Shown here piece after piece: positions 47,501-56,100 of a stretch of 64,000 nt of DNA. Source of the DNA: Paludibacteraceae bacterium (GTDB lineage Bacteria; Bacteroidota; Bacteroidia; Bacteroidales; Paludibacteraceae); NCBI GenBank assembly GCA_017450685.1, contig JAFSTB010000028.1, forward strand, positions 1 through 64,000, given 5' to 3'. Within the stretch, counting starts at the first letter, position 1, and every line of letters starts with the position of its first letter. The notes beneath the pieces are model-generated. The model ran no database searches and was not told the origin of the DNA. It saw only the letters and a list, made by a program, of their open reading frames with translations. The position numbers and the translations under genes were made by a program.

Positions 47501-48831
47501 TTGAACTCCGCAGCATCCACTGCCGCACCGTCCAACTGCAACAGACCAATCTCGGCCTTAGGCACCGTCACCTGAACATAATGGAACTGCCGGTCACCTT
47601 CCAACGTGGTATTGAGCGTCTTAGTATAGAAAGTCATATCCGTCACACGCTGTTCCCAAGAGGTCAACATAGCATTCGACGGGTCACTCCAGTTGATAGT
47701 CTTGGGGTTACCGCTATCGTCATACTCCGTCACCGCATTGACAGCCGCACTGGAGAAATAAGTGTAACATAAGACGGGTTGAGTGGAACGAATAACGATA
47801 TTGGTAATCACCATGTTCAAAGGCGGTTTGACTGACAATGACTGTCCCGCCTGAAGGGTGGTATTAACCAATGCTACACGCTGTGTATTAGCGTTATAGC
47901 GATACTCAGTCACTTCCGTATTGTCATACAAAGCCGTGACACAACAGAACATATTCTGTCTATCGGAACGCCCTACATAGAACTCTGTACCAAAACTGGT
48001 GAGAGGTGGTATCTGTTCAAATGTATAGTCGTCGGAATAAGCCTCGTTCATAGGCACTTTCAGAGCCTCGTTTGCTCCGAAAACAGCCACAGGTTTATCA
48101 GCGCAGATGGTACTACCGGACAAGTCCATTGTGTCACGCTGCTGCTTACCTTCTTCGTTCTGTTTACTGGACACCATCAGTGTCTGACCGCGATTAAGAC
48201 GCATCTGTATCAGTCCGCCTGCCGGCACACCGTTGAAAGTGTTGGCGGAAGGAACGATATTGACCATCGTGTTGTCCTCAGTGGCTACCACCGCAAACTC
48301 CGTACATTTGCCGTCTTGGGGATAGGTCTGAACGAGATATTCCTTGCCATAGGTATGTTGCGGCAGCAGCAGTGCGGCATCTCGCGCCGATGCTCCCACC
48401 GTACCGGCTTCAGCATAAGCATAACAAGAGAACGGAATCTTTTTTTGAGGAGTATAGATATGCAAACCTCTATCGAAAGGCGACTCACTTTGGTCGATAT
48501 ACGCTCGCATCGGGTCGCTTTTGGGAGTGAGCATATATTCGGCATATCCGCCTCCTGCGGGGATAGTGAGCCTTGTCATCTCTTCATCGGTAGCACCGTG
48601 AGCCACCACCACTTCCAACTCCTCTTCCGACGACGAGGTAATCATCACATACAGAGAGAGTGAGGCATCGTCAATCTTCGTACCCGTCATACGCGGATAT
48701 GCCACCCAGAAATCCGTACCTTCGGTCGTGATAGGCAGCGACTGGAGATTAGTGACCTGCGCTGACAATCCTTGTGCAAAAAGGAATAAGCACAAGAGAA
48801 GTGAGAAAATATGAAGTCTTATCGTTTGCAC
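41536..48831 (-). CDS. Giant modular surface protein 1 (2431 aa), IgGFc-binding-like N-terminus
   Basis: Signal peptide to about residue 24, then an IgGFc-binding-type domain (about 35-470; GTDFWVAYP at 38-46, VAVFGANEALKVP, TSFGTEFYVGRS). From about 550 to 2180 come modules of about 60-120 aa, each ending in a CDSI/CDST/CDSV motif followed by a strand, with an upstream Cys (VCxxx). About 18 such motifs are seen. A 250-aa C-terminal domain (containing YPSWLLEQHW) is shared with giant 2, and a 75-aa T9SS-type CTD (YAVYDELGTLCTSGRF ... GVYIFHLSEATG) ends it. Cell-surface adhesin or scaffold, exported by T9SS, is likely. The gene has its own promoter and is cotranscribed with the barrel gene. 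Confidence 0.88.
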   Translation of the reverse strand: MQTIRLHIFSLLLCLFLFAQGLSAQVTNLQSLPITTEGTDFWVAYPRMTGTKIDDASLSLYVMITSSSEEELEVVVAHGATDEEMTRLTIPAGGGYAEYMLTPKSDPMRAYIDQSESPFDRGLHIYTPQKKIPFSCYAYAEAGTVGASARDAALLLPQHTYGKEYLVQTYPQDGKCTEFAVVATEDNTMVNIVPSANTFNGVPAGGLIQMRLNRGQTLMVSSKQNEEGKQQRDTMDLSGSTICADKPVAVFGANEALKVPMNEAYSDDYTFEQIPPLTSFGTEFYVGRSDRQNMFCCVTALYDNTEVTEYRYNANTQRVALVNTTLQAGQSLSVKPPLNMVITNIVIRSTQPVLCYTYFSSAAVNAVTEYDDSGNPKTINWSDPSNAMLTSWEQRVTDMTFYTKTLNTTLEGDRQFHYVQVTVPKAEIGLLQLDGAAVDAAEFKTYGGNDKMAYASLPVAESGKHQLTTTGEGFIGFIYGFADGMSYLYTLGYRPNAHPDSLFIAEEDNIMSRTSYDLNRKESGWYQRQLKEWPASEQRLDTAVVCDSTLVHFLVKADRSFESYLWEIWDILPDTMVLREEVADDAKLQYWEHMMAVAPDRGTSPELRKPFTDYEVRGIPLRSREICPEDSIYGDTLRTVVRVLRSYNDTVRRIICTGDTVRFFYDSVFAKLPNLSEKSVLGNNDSTEFVGSDILCRRGEDRQITKHRYACGLGFHRFARLYQSQSKCDSIVVFEIYVNPSPDTTLIEDYISHDKPSVSYPRGDNVMFSGQTFSRPGVYLDHLTALNCEDAGFDDPLFHGCDSVIKLRLHLRDTVETFFCDTTDSPSKYKVDWGNFVWTGHLTDKDGNDLQVRDVTTNRTIWAKDIANVIKVGETHEFHDYYKTSDGCDSNYVLVLTREPVEIIKTVINRPNNLPYTWHYSSSTVSGQRTYTPNETWKDTTVYDTVVIKNVPGICPVIFLLEVTFREIKMTLREENKCDVDTVMWRGKIYAGYRYKEKYPNSSFTPKEVFNNGFHEVLVDSFKTSPKREYYDSLFYLELRISPSFTRYDTLYLCDNETVKWNGMVFAGAKSPTTEQVHLRFPAQDTKYDYKHVFPTQNACDSTCYVTFFIRPSFLFEEEVTICANEDYVWTDHSTSGRPMYDALTGERVAFGRGRLWNNQTEATFVLTDSLRTTTCRECAKGSCDSVYRLTLHVHPVYGPITLDTVVCRSEQVFVWEGHTDKANPSQPMRFYESVTGYRDTLRTIHNCDSITMLNLRFFDDDLRSYTRSVCVDAEAFVMGTTGVTFSPKDSTIGVHYFSTYVHSAEADHCPYKEEWTVRVMPVYSGETNAAYRTEEVICQDTVNIYYEWVNHYYKDGSTTEVRTLYDTEGKAVPADSILINKVGEYVYYDRMQTLTCADCAGGGCDSIWVLHLTVNPTYYHAFRYMMSEEETYEWEGVVYGGQKTQEPHDVVVTKDTIIESHHAIGTGDIKCDSTVVLRLRVGKVYRDTTYDFVCDNCTYTWRRELEDGTDTVLCEDVRVPAGETHYYYDAFETYLEFDSVFVLALTGMPTYYLEESDSVCQDLTDYQWFGHSAATHRLFQDNKQIDRISLLDTGWYHITDSMTTRAMFVDPHGVNTRVTACDSVWTLHLYVKPSYNAYFNSDVMTDEDALCSNETYIWHRILYVGSDFDNEANSLPDPTLYDEVVRLTESDLTKGLIRDSIMGQTYAGCDSILYLNLNLNRSPFLMRYDTIGDNDTIWTFGHGDHIITGRDFHVSDYTDPTREIRKFFYIDTLTTIHGCDSIVHDSLVVAPSYRFVADTTTCSTDRLDWRKYNEMNYLPSGIYYDSLHTYYYHVDSTYVLDLTVIPNFNSHQVQRMCKNDTLDWQHKKIYYEPANENAVPPIQYTATYVKPGACDSTYELDVYYYNYYHLDAQVDSVCRYDDYHWFTDGTEHTTALYDEQHNRLFSIPTDTLGWITVYDSLHTQNECGCDSTFTLHLYVKPAYHFYDTIDICSNETAYWHNREYSSPTATVLHDEINYGTIVNCDSVYYLTVNVHQAYYFDDTDVICASALPYVWQGHKEGVNLRPDDALTWLNDSTFYLSDSCVTVYGCDSIYNRQVTVVPIRHTWESETICEGDTLVFNRYRLTTAGTYTDTLVNQWGCDSIVTMQLSTVPLTHFNVQPQASICADDAAFDVNYKYVGLSPVAYSITFSDEALTQGFVNVGWTSLSQSDDVITVSLPPYSKRTDYVRPNNYTATICFDNGICLDSTLMAQDISFSLRYPSWLLEQHWNDAIGVLVDSLNGGYHFTNFQWYKNNEIMYGETRPYLYCPQYLEEDALYSVALTRSDDSLTFFTCELVPDLSRPQTVTPEQPYIAVVPTLVVKENPVVNILSVTTGDYAVYDELGTLCTSGRFTPGAHNAYEVRLPATSGVYIFHLSEATGLNRAVKVIVR

Positions 48832-48851
48832 AATAGCCTAAAATCAGCCCG

Positions 48852-48882
48852 CAAAGATACGACATTTATTTTTATTGCGCAA
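48852..48882 (-). promoter_or_regulatory. Promoter of giant protein 1 operon
   Basis: On the minus strand TTG (48882-48880), 20-base spacer, TATCTTTG (48859-48852). The -33 TTG is part of a TTGCGCAA palindrome (48875-48882). The ATG at 48831 follows within about 15 bases of the start site. Confidence 0.8.
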
Positions 48883-48892
48883 ATTTCTGCGC

Positions 48893-48926
48893 AAAACAAA
48901 CAAAGCCGTCCAATAGGACGGCTTTG
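48893..48926 (-). terminator. Terminator of the ferredoxin gene
   Basis: Arms CAAAGCCGTCC (48901-48911) and GGACGGCTTTG (48916-48926) with an AATA loop. On the minus strand the hairpin is followed by TTTGTTTT. It lies 23 bases after the ferredoxin stop and separates it from the giant 1 promoter. Confidence 0.85.
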
Positions 48927-48949
48927 TTGTGCATGTGTTATCACCTTAT

Positions 48950-49114
48950 TTACAAGGAGATAGCCCCGCTTGGGCAAGCATCAGCACAAGTGCCACACTC
49001 GGTGCACATATCCGGATCAATCGAATAACGGTCGCCTTCGGAAATTGCTCCCATCGGGCATTCGTCTTTGCAAGTGCCGCATGCAATGCAGTCTTCTGAA
49101 ATTTTGTAAGCCAT
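48950..49114 (-). CDS. 2[4Fe-4S] ferredoxin, small
   Basis: A 54-aa bacterial-type ferredoxin with two CxxCxxCxxxCP motifs: Cys 9, 12, 15, 19 and Cys 37, 40, 43, 47. Electron carrier at low potential in the cytoplasm. The ATG at 49114 is right for the family; the longer frame to 49171 would start upstream of the promoter. It has its own promoter and terminator, so it is a single-gene unit. It may serve IorAB or other oxidoreductases; the sequence does not tell which. Confidence 0.96.
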   Translation of the reverse strand: MAYKISEDCIACGTCKDECPMGAISEGDRYSIDPDMCTECGTCADACPSGAISL

Positions 49115-49140
49115 AGCTGTATAAATAATGAATAGTTTTG

Positions 49141-49171
49141 CAAAGGTAGGGCAATTCAAGCATTTATGCAA
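49141..49171 (-). promoter_or_regulatory. Ferredoxin promoter
   Basis: On the minus strand TTG (49171-49169), 20-base spacer, TACCTTTG (49148-49141). The start codon follows at 49114, about 20 bases after the start site. Confidence 0.82.
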
Positions 49172-49180
49172 AATAATTGC

Positions 49181-49813
49181 TCACTTTTTTTTCGCCAGCG
49201 CCGCCAACAGTCGTTGGTTTGGCGTGGATAACGTTTTGTCAGTCAGTCCGTTTTGACGCGCATAGGTAGTCCAATCTTTTGCTGCATGTTCGGCGCTGAA
49301 AGGCAGTCCCAACTGCAAGAAATGGCAGTAGGCAATACCCAAAGCGTCGGTTGCATCGAGTTTGGAGGGCATCATATCGGCAGGTATATGCAGGAAGCGT
49401 TGCAACATGGCTGCCACCTGCTCTTTGGTGGAGTGACCGTTGCCCGTTATTGCCATTTTTATTTTCATTGGCGAGTACTCGACAATTGGTATATCGCGAC
49501 TCAAAGCAGCTGCTATGGCCACTCCCTGTGCATGCACTATCTTTATCATCGTCTGCGGGTTCTTATCCACGAACTGCGTCTCAATGGCAAGGCAGGTAGG
49601 GTGATACCGATCGATCAACTCTTGCAGGAAGAAGAACTCTCTTTGCAGTCGGGCATACTGTCCGTCCAGTCGTCTGACATCCAAATAATCGAAGAGGACG
49701 GGTGTTGCTTTTTGTCCTTCCACGTCGAGCAAGGCATAGCCCATAAGCAGTGTACCGGGGTCGATGCCTAAGATACGATGACGATGAACTAAACGGTCTT
49801 GCATAAGCCTCAT
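49181..49813 (-). CDS. ruvC: Holliday-junction resolvase RuvC
   Basis: Endonuclease that cuts Holliday junctions made by RuvAB in recombination and repair. The RNase H-fold active-site acids are visible: D18 (GIDPG), E78 (AIETQF), and D153 and D156 in KLDATDALGIAYC. The length, 210 aa, is slightly above the usual 170-190. ATG at 49804 (residue 4) is another possible start. It follows the FtsB-like gene by 16 bases and is the last gene of the giant 2 operon. Confidence 0.94.
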   Translation of the reverse strand: MRLMQDRLVHRHRILGIDPGTLLMGYALLDVEGQKATPVLFDYLDVRRLDGQYARLQREFFFLQELIDRYHPTCLAIETQFVDKNPQTMIKIVHAQGVAIAAALSRDIPIVEYSPMKIKMAITGNGHSTKEQVAAMLQRFLHIPADMMPSKLDATDALGIAYCHFLQLGLPFSAEHAAKDWTTYARQNGLTDKTLSTPNQRLLAALAKKK

Positions 49814-49829
49814 TATCTGACAAGAAGCA

Positions 49830-50102
49830 TCATTCAGTCACCAAATATACATCTTCGCTATCGGCGTGCATATAGTAATGTTCGCGTGCATAACGTTCCA
49901 GAGAATCAGTGTTTTGCATGGCTTGTATATCGCGTCTGCACTGTTCTATCTCCACCTGCCTCATTTCCAATTGCTGACGACTCTGATAGATCTTATATCC
50001 GCGCCGAAAAGCACTCACCACACTCTGTTTGCCGACAAAAAGCAGTATGACGACAAAGACAATACTGACCACCCAATATCTGTTTATACGAAATCGAGCC
50101 AT
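49830..50102 (-). CDS. FtsB/DivIC-family division protein
   Basis: A 90-aa bitopic protein: short basic N-terminus, one membrane segment (about residues 10-25, WVVSIVFVVILLFVG), then a coiled-coil region (about 35-72; YQSRQQLEMRQVEIEQCRRDIQ) and the family tail LERYAREHYYMHADSEDVYLV. It would join FtsL and FtsQ in the division complex. It starts 1 base after the giant 2 stop (TGATATG) and precedes ruvC. The family has low similarity, so the call rests on topology and the tail. Confidence 0.85.
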   Translation of the reverse strand: MARFRINRYWVVSIVFVVILLFVGKQSVVSAFRRGYKIYQSRQQLEMRQVEIEQCRRDIQAMQNTDSLERYAREHYYMHADSEDVYLVTE

Positions 50103-50103
50103 A

Positions 50104-53100
50104 TCAATATAGTATTATTTTACGTGTTGTGGTATATCCGTCAGCCATTCTGAGTACGAGCATATAGCATCCGCTCACACACGGCAGTACGAGTGTTTGT
50201 TTAGTATCGGAGAGTACTGTTTCGGTGCACAGACGTCCTGTTTGGTCATATACATAACATCTGCCGTTAGTTGGTGTTTCCACTGTTATCTGCGGTTGTT
50301 GTCTTGGAGCGGAAGTGGGATAGACGAGTATCGGATAGGGGTGCGGTGTACCTGCTTCCTGTATCACTATCGGGCAGGATGGCACATAGTCTTCGCCTTC
50401 GCGTGCAAGAGAGACATAGACAGTGTCACCCGGCGAGAGATAGTCGGACTGCAAGAAGGGTTGTGTACTGGTTATGTTCGGTTTGCCTACCACCGTCCAA
50501 CGATAGCCGCTGAAACGGTAGCCGCCGTTATAAGCGTTGTTAAGCAGAGCCACCACATTACCCCAGTTCTGCTCCATTATCCACGACGGATATTTGATAG
50601 TGAAGTTAGTCTCTTGAACTACTGTTCCGCAGACACCGTTCGAGAGTGTGAGTCGGCAACGATATTCGCCCGGATTAACATATTCGCCGCCGTAACGAGC
50701 AGGCATAGGTATATGTATCTCACCGGAGAAGGGTTCTTCTTCTATATTCTCAAAGCCGGCACGTTTAGCCATATCGCCTATGAACTGCAACGAATAGGTT
50801 TGTGGTCTGACACCGCTATAGACGGGAACAGCCACTATCTCGTTAGCATCGGCGCAGTCGTCACGCATACGTAGCGAGAGCAAGAGCGTGGAGTCTTGCA
50901 CATGGAGGATGAATTGTGAGATAGCCGAACGGTTATAACGCAGATAGTCGAGTGTGTCATTAACGGTTATATTATCCTTATACCATACTCCGCTGAAGCA
51001 TACGCTATCACCGCGACAGATGGTGTATTCAGTGGTATCGCGACGAGTGGTGAGAACGGTGAGGTTGAGGGTATAGGTGGTATCTACACAGTCGTTATCG
51101 GCATCATAGACGTAGTCTTCATAAATGCCGGTGTCGTAGTATTTCTTGTTTCTCCACAGGAACGGTGTCTCGTAGTCGGCAATGGTTAGTTTAGTGAGGT
51201 CGTTGATAGCGGGACGACTGACGGTGAGGTGCAGTGTGCGTACGCTGTCGCAGTTATACTGTGAGTTGAAGCGCACGGGGTAGTTACCGGGTCGGTGGTA
51301 GGGTTTGCCTTCGAACCACAGAGTATCGCCCGAACATATCTGAGCCGTTATATCTTCATAGATAGGCTGTACGGTGTCGAGGTTGAAGCGATAGAGCGAG
51401 TCCAAACCGCCATTGGTCCAGTAAGGTACGCGATAGGTGCCTACGGTGTCGAAACGCATAGAGCCGATATAGAACGGCGCGTTGGTACATTTATATTCGA
51501 CACCCACTTCGGAGCACTTATTAGTAACCACATAACGTACTCGTCTTATACTATCGCAACCTGTGTCGTAGGTAGAGAACACGTTCTCGAACGTCTCAGA
51601 TGTATAGTAGAGTCTGCCTTCGTGCTTATATGGCAACTCGTCGTAACACAAGAGGATAGTGGTATCGAGCAGGAAGGAGCGTTTGCCTATGAGGTGCAAC
51701 TCGAAGATAGAGTCGCATCCGCCAATAGTGCGCAGACTATCGTAATATATACCGGGTGAGGTGAGAACCACGTTGTTATGGTGTCCCCACCATGTGTAGC
51801 CTTGTCCTTCGCAGGCTGTCACCTCTTGTTTATAGAGGTAGGTCTGCGAGTGGTTGACCACATAGTGTATTATAGAGTCGCAACCGGTATGTGCGAGCAG
51901 TGTGTCATAGTAGTTGCCGGCTGTTCTGATGACGCGATTGAGCAGGTGCAGTTCATCGTCGTTGCATAAGGTCACCTTGAGTACCGTCTCCGGCACACGC
52001 GGATGAACGATAAGGTGTGTCCATACCACGCTGTCGTAACCTTGAATGGTACGCATAGTGTCTTTGATGATGGTGGACTGACGATACTCCTTACGGTTGT
52101 GAACGTACGGGAAATCGGGTGAGTCGTAACATATAGTGACTGTATCTTCCACAAAGGCGGCGCTCATCACATAGAGGTGCAGACGGATGATACTGTCGCA
52201 ACCGGTCACCGTCTTTGAGCGTTGATAATAGGTGCCGTGCTGGTATATCTGTTTGCCGTCGAACAGATAGGATTCACCCTCGCGTATGGTGTCATAGCGG
52301 TCGGTGGCATAGGTAGGATACTCATTGAGTATATATCGGATGATACTGTCGCAGCCATAGTTGGTTATCAGCGTGTCGTAGAAGACGCACGGCGGAGTAT
52401 ATTGTTTGCCCTTGAATATATATGGTTCGCCTGCGCAAGTACGCACTTTCTGTTCCACGAAAGCGGTGTACGACTTATTGATAATGAGTCGTATGACGCT
52501 GTCACAGTCGCACGAAGAGCGCAAAGTGTCGTAATATATACCCGGCTCTTTGATGGTTCTGCCGTTGAAGTTATAGTACTCGTTGTTGCACAGTGAATAG
52601 GTCTGTGTATATACGTATGCCGAATCCACCTTGAGGATAAGGGTATATATACTATCCGTACCGCTTACAGTGGTGTATCTCTGCTCATAACGTCCTGCCT
52701 GTTCGTAAGGTTTATTGAACCATATATAGGGTAGTTGGTTGGTGCAGACATGCACGGTGTCATAGCGATAGAACCCTTCATTGACAGTGAGATGGAGTCG
52801 GTAGATGATGCTGTCGCAGCCGGTGGTATTATACCTTAAAGTGTCGTAATACACACCTTGGTCTGTATAGTTCTTACCGTGCCATAGGTATGCGCCGCCG
52901 TGATTGACGGTGATACGCTCATCCACGAACATCGTCTCTTGACGGTTGAAGACCAGTTTGATAACGCTGTCGCAACCGTGGATATTATATAAGGTATCCA
53001 AATAAACACCTGACTTCTCCACAGGGCGACCTCGGAACATATACACATCGTCGTTGCAAACGGTCACTTGCCGAACAGTGGTATCGGCTTTTGTAACGTA

Positions 53101-56100
53101 GAAATAGAGAGTATATATAGAGTCGGCACCTGTGGCGGTAGTCATATTCTGGGTGTATATACCTGTCGTTGATAGCGGACGATTGAACCATATATACGGC
53201 AACTCATTGGAGCAAAGACGCACGGTGTCGTACTTGTAGTATGTCTCGTTGACGGTAAGGTTAAGGCGATAGATGACGCTATCACAACCGGTAGAGGCAT
53301 AACGCAAGGTATCCAAATAAACACCTTGGGTATAATACTTTTTGTTCCTCCATTGATAAACACCGCCTTGGTTGATGGTGGTACTCTCATCGATGAGCAT
53401 TGTCTCTTGGCGGTTGAACACCAGTTTGATAACGCTGTCGCAGCCGTGTATATTATATAAGGTATCAAGATACACACCTGACTTCTCCACCGGGCGACCT
53501 CGGAACATATATACATCGCTGTTACAAACGGTCACTTGCCGAACGGTGGTATCGGCTTTGGTAACAAAGAAATAGAGTGTATAAACTGAGTCGGCACCTA
53601 CTATGTTGGTGTAGTTTTGAGTATAAACACCTGTTTCAGTCAGAGGTCGATCATACCACACATACGGCAGTTCGTTGGAGCAACGTCTGACGGTATCATA
53701 TTGGTGGAAACCGTCATTGACGGTGAGTGTGAGGCGATAGACAACACTATCACAGCCGGAAGCAACATAGCGCAGCGTATCGTAATAGATACCTTGGTTG
53801 ACATACTCTTTTCCCCGCCACGGATAACTGCCGCCGGTGTGGATAACTATTTTCTCATCCACGAACTGCGACTCCTGACGATTGAAGATCAGTTTGATTA
53901 CGCTGTCGCAACCATTTATATTATATAAGGTGTCATAATAAATGCCCGATGTTGCCACGTCTTCACCTCTGAACAAGAATACATCGCTGTTACATACACT
54001 TACTTGCCGAACGGTAGTATCTGACTTATAGGCTTTTATATGCCATTCGATGATTGAGTCGCAGCCATGTATGGTGGTTAGACGTTGGTCTATTATATTC
54101 ACTTTCCCGCCTATGGTCAGTTGGTCGGGGAAGATAGTGAGGTTTTCAAGTCGTAATGGCAGTGTGGATGAGCACAGCGTGGTATCTCTGCGTATGCGGA
54201 AGGTGTCGGCAGGCAGTATGCGGAAGCGGTAGATAGTGTCCGGCCCTACCTCTATGCCGAAGCGACCGATAGTGTCATACACCACTCCGCGTACCTCTAC
54301 CGTCTGTTCGGGGCATAGATAGAAAGTGTCGGGGTCGGAACATTTGGCAAGTTTGAGTTGCAGACTATATATACTGTCACAGCCATATTGGTTGACAAAC
54401 GTATCTGCCACTATTGTGTCTTGCCAGAACTTGCGTTCGCGCCAACGGAAAGGCAGTGAGTCTTTACAGACTATGGTATCTAATGATTCGATGAATGCGG
54501 TGTCGATACGCAGGTCGAGCATAAAGACGACAGAGTCGCATTGCAGACCTCGTGAGTTGTCATAAGGTATGGCATCGGTGTAGATATTCGGTCTTGTCAG
54601 TGTCTGTCCTCGCCATGTGAAGGTGTCGTTTTGGCACATTGTGCGTGTCTGCATAATGGTGTCAGTGGCTTTGACAGTGACGATAGTGCGATAGACGGAG
54701 TCGCAACCGAAAGCGGTGGTATAGGTCTTATCGAACACACCCGACTTTGTGACGGTGTCACCATTGACCACGATGAAGTCGCCTTGACAGATGTCGTGAT
54801 ACTCCACTTGCATGAAGTCGGGACTGACAACGAGGTCGAGCATAAAGACGCTGTCGCAACCATAGCGTGAGAGCAGCGAGTCGTAGTACAGACCTGTCTC
54901 ATAGTAGTTATTGCCGCGCCATACGTATGGTAAGTCTGATGAGCAGAGACGTGCTTGTGTGGTATCGAAGAAGGCTTGGTGAACGGTCATCTCGAGTACA
55001 AAGACGCTATCGCAGCCGTGCTCGGTGAGAAGCGAATCGGTGTAGATGCCGGTCTTGTAGCAAGGTTTGTTTCTCCAAAGGAATGTGTCACCCTCACATA
55101 TATGTTTGTATTGGCGAGTGAGGTAGTTAGGAGTGAAGTTCGTCACCACACGTGTTATACTGTCGCACCCGTGATAGGTGAGCAGGGTGTCGTAATAGAC
55201 GGTAGGCTCATAGAAGACGGTGTCTCTATACTGTATGCCTTCGCCTGCGCAACCCCATAGTTGTTTCTCGCGGAAGGGTCTGTCCCAAACGGTGAGATTG
55301 AGTTGATAGACGCTATCCACACCGGCATAGGTAGTCAGACTATCGTAGTAAGTGCCGCCTTGATACAGCAGTTGGTGTCCGTTGAAGTCAAAGGGCAGAT
55401 CGAAAGCACAGATGGCTGTATCTTTCTTATAGAAATGTACTTGATTGAAGTGCAGTGTCAGTTTGTAGATAGAGTCGCACCCTAAATAGGTGGTCAGCGA
55501 ATCGTAATAGACACCCTCTTGTGTCAGTTCTCTGTCTCTCCATATATAGGTGCCACCGGCATTCATTTGGTCGTGCGTCTCCATCAGATACGATTGCAGA
55601 CTATTGACCACCACGGTCACTATACTATCGCAACCGGTAGAGGTAAGCAATGTGTCGTTGAAAGTGGTAGGTTCAGTGATGTAATTACCTTTATATGAGA
55701 TACTTTGTCCGCGACATATATAGAAGTATTTGGTGTCATACTGTGTGGGATTGACCTTAAAGTCGAGTGTATAGACGCTATCGGCACCCCAGATGGAGCG
55801 GTACATAATGGTATAAACGCCTGTTTGCGTGAATTTATGGTCTTGCCATTCATAGAACCCTTCACTCTCACAAATGGTAGCCGTCTCGTAGAAATGGTAA
55901 GTGGGATGTGTGAACACTTCCAATTGGTAGATGGAGTCACAGCCGGTCACGCTCTTCAGGTTATCGTAGTACGTACCGCTTGCCACCACACGCTGTCCGT
56001 GCCAATAGAGTGTGTCTTGCTCCACTTTGTGCAAGGTGTCGTAGTAGTGGTAGGTGTTACCCACATTGAGTACGAGGGTGATGATACTGTCACAACCTCG

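Noticed and set aside
49115..49171. N-terminal extension of the ferredoxin
   Set aside because: It covers the promoter, and the ATG at 49114 gives the standard length.
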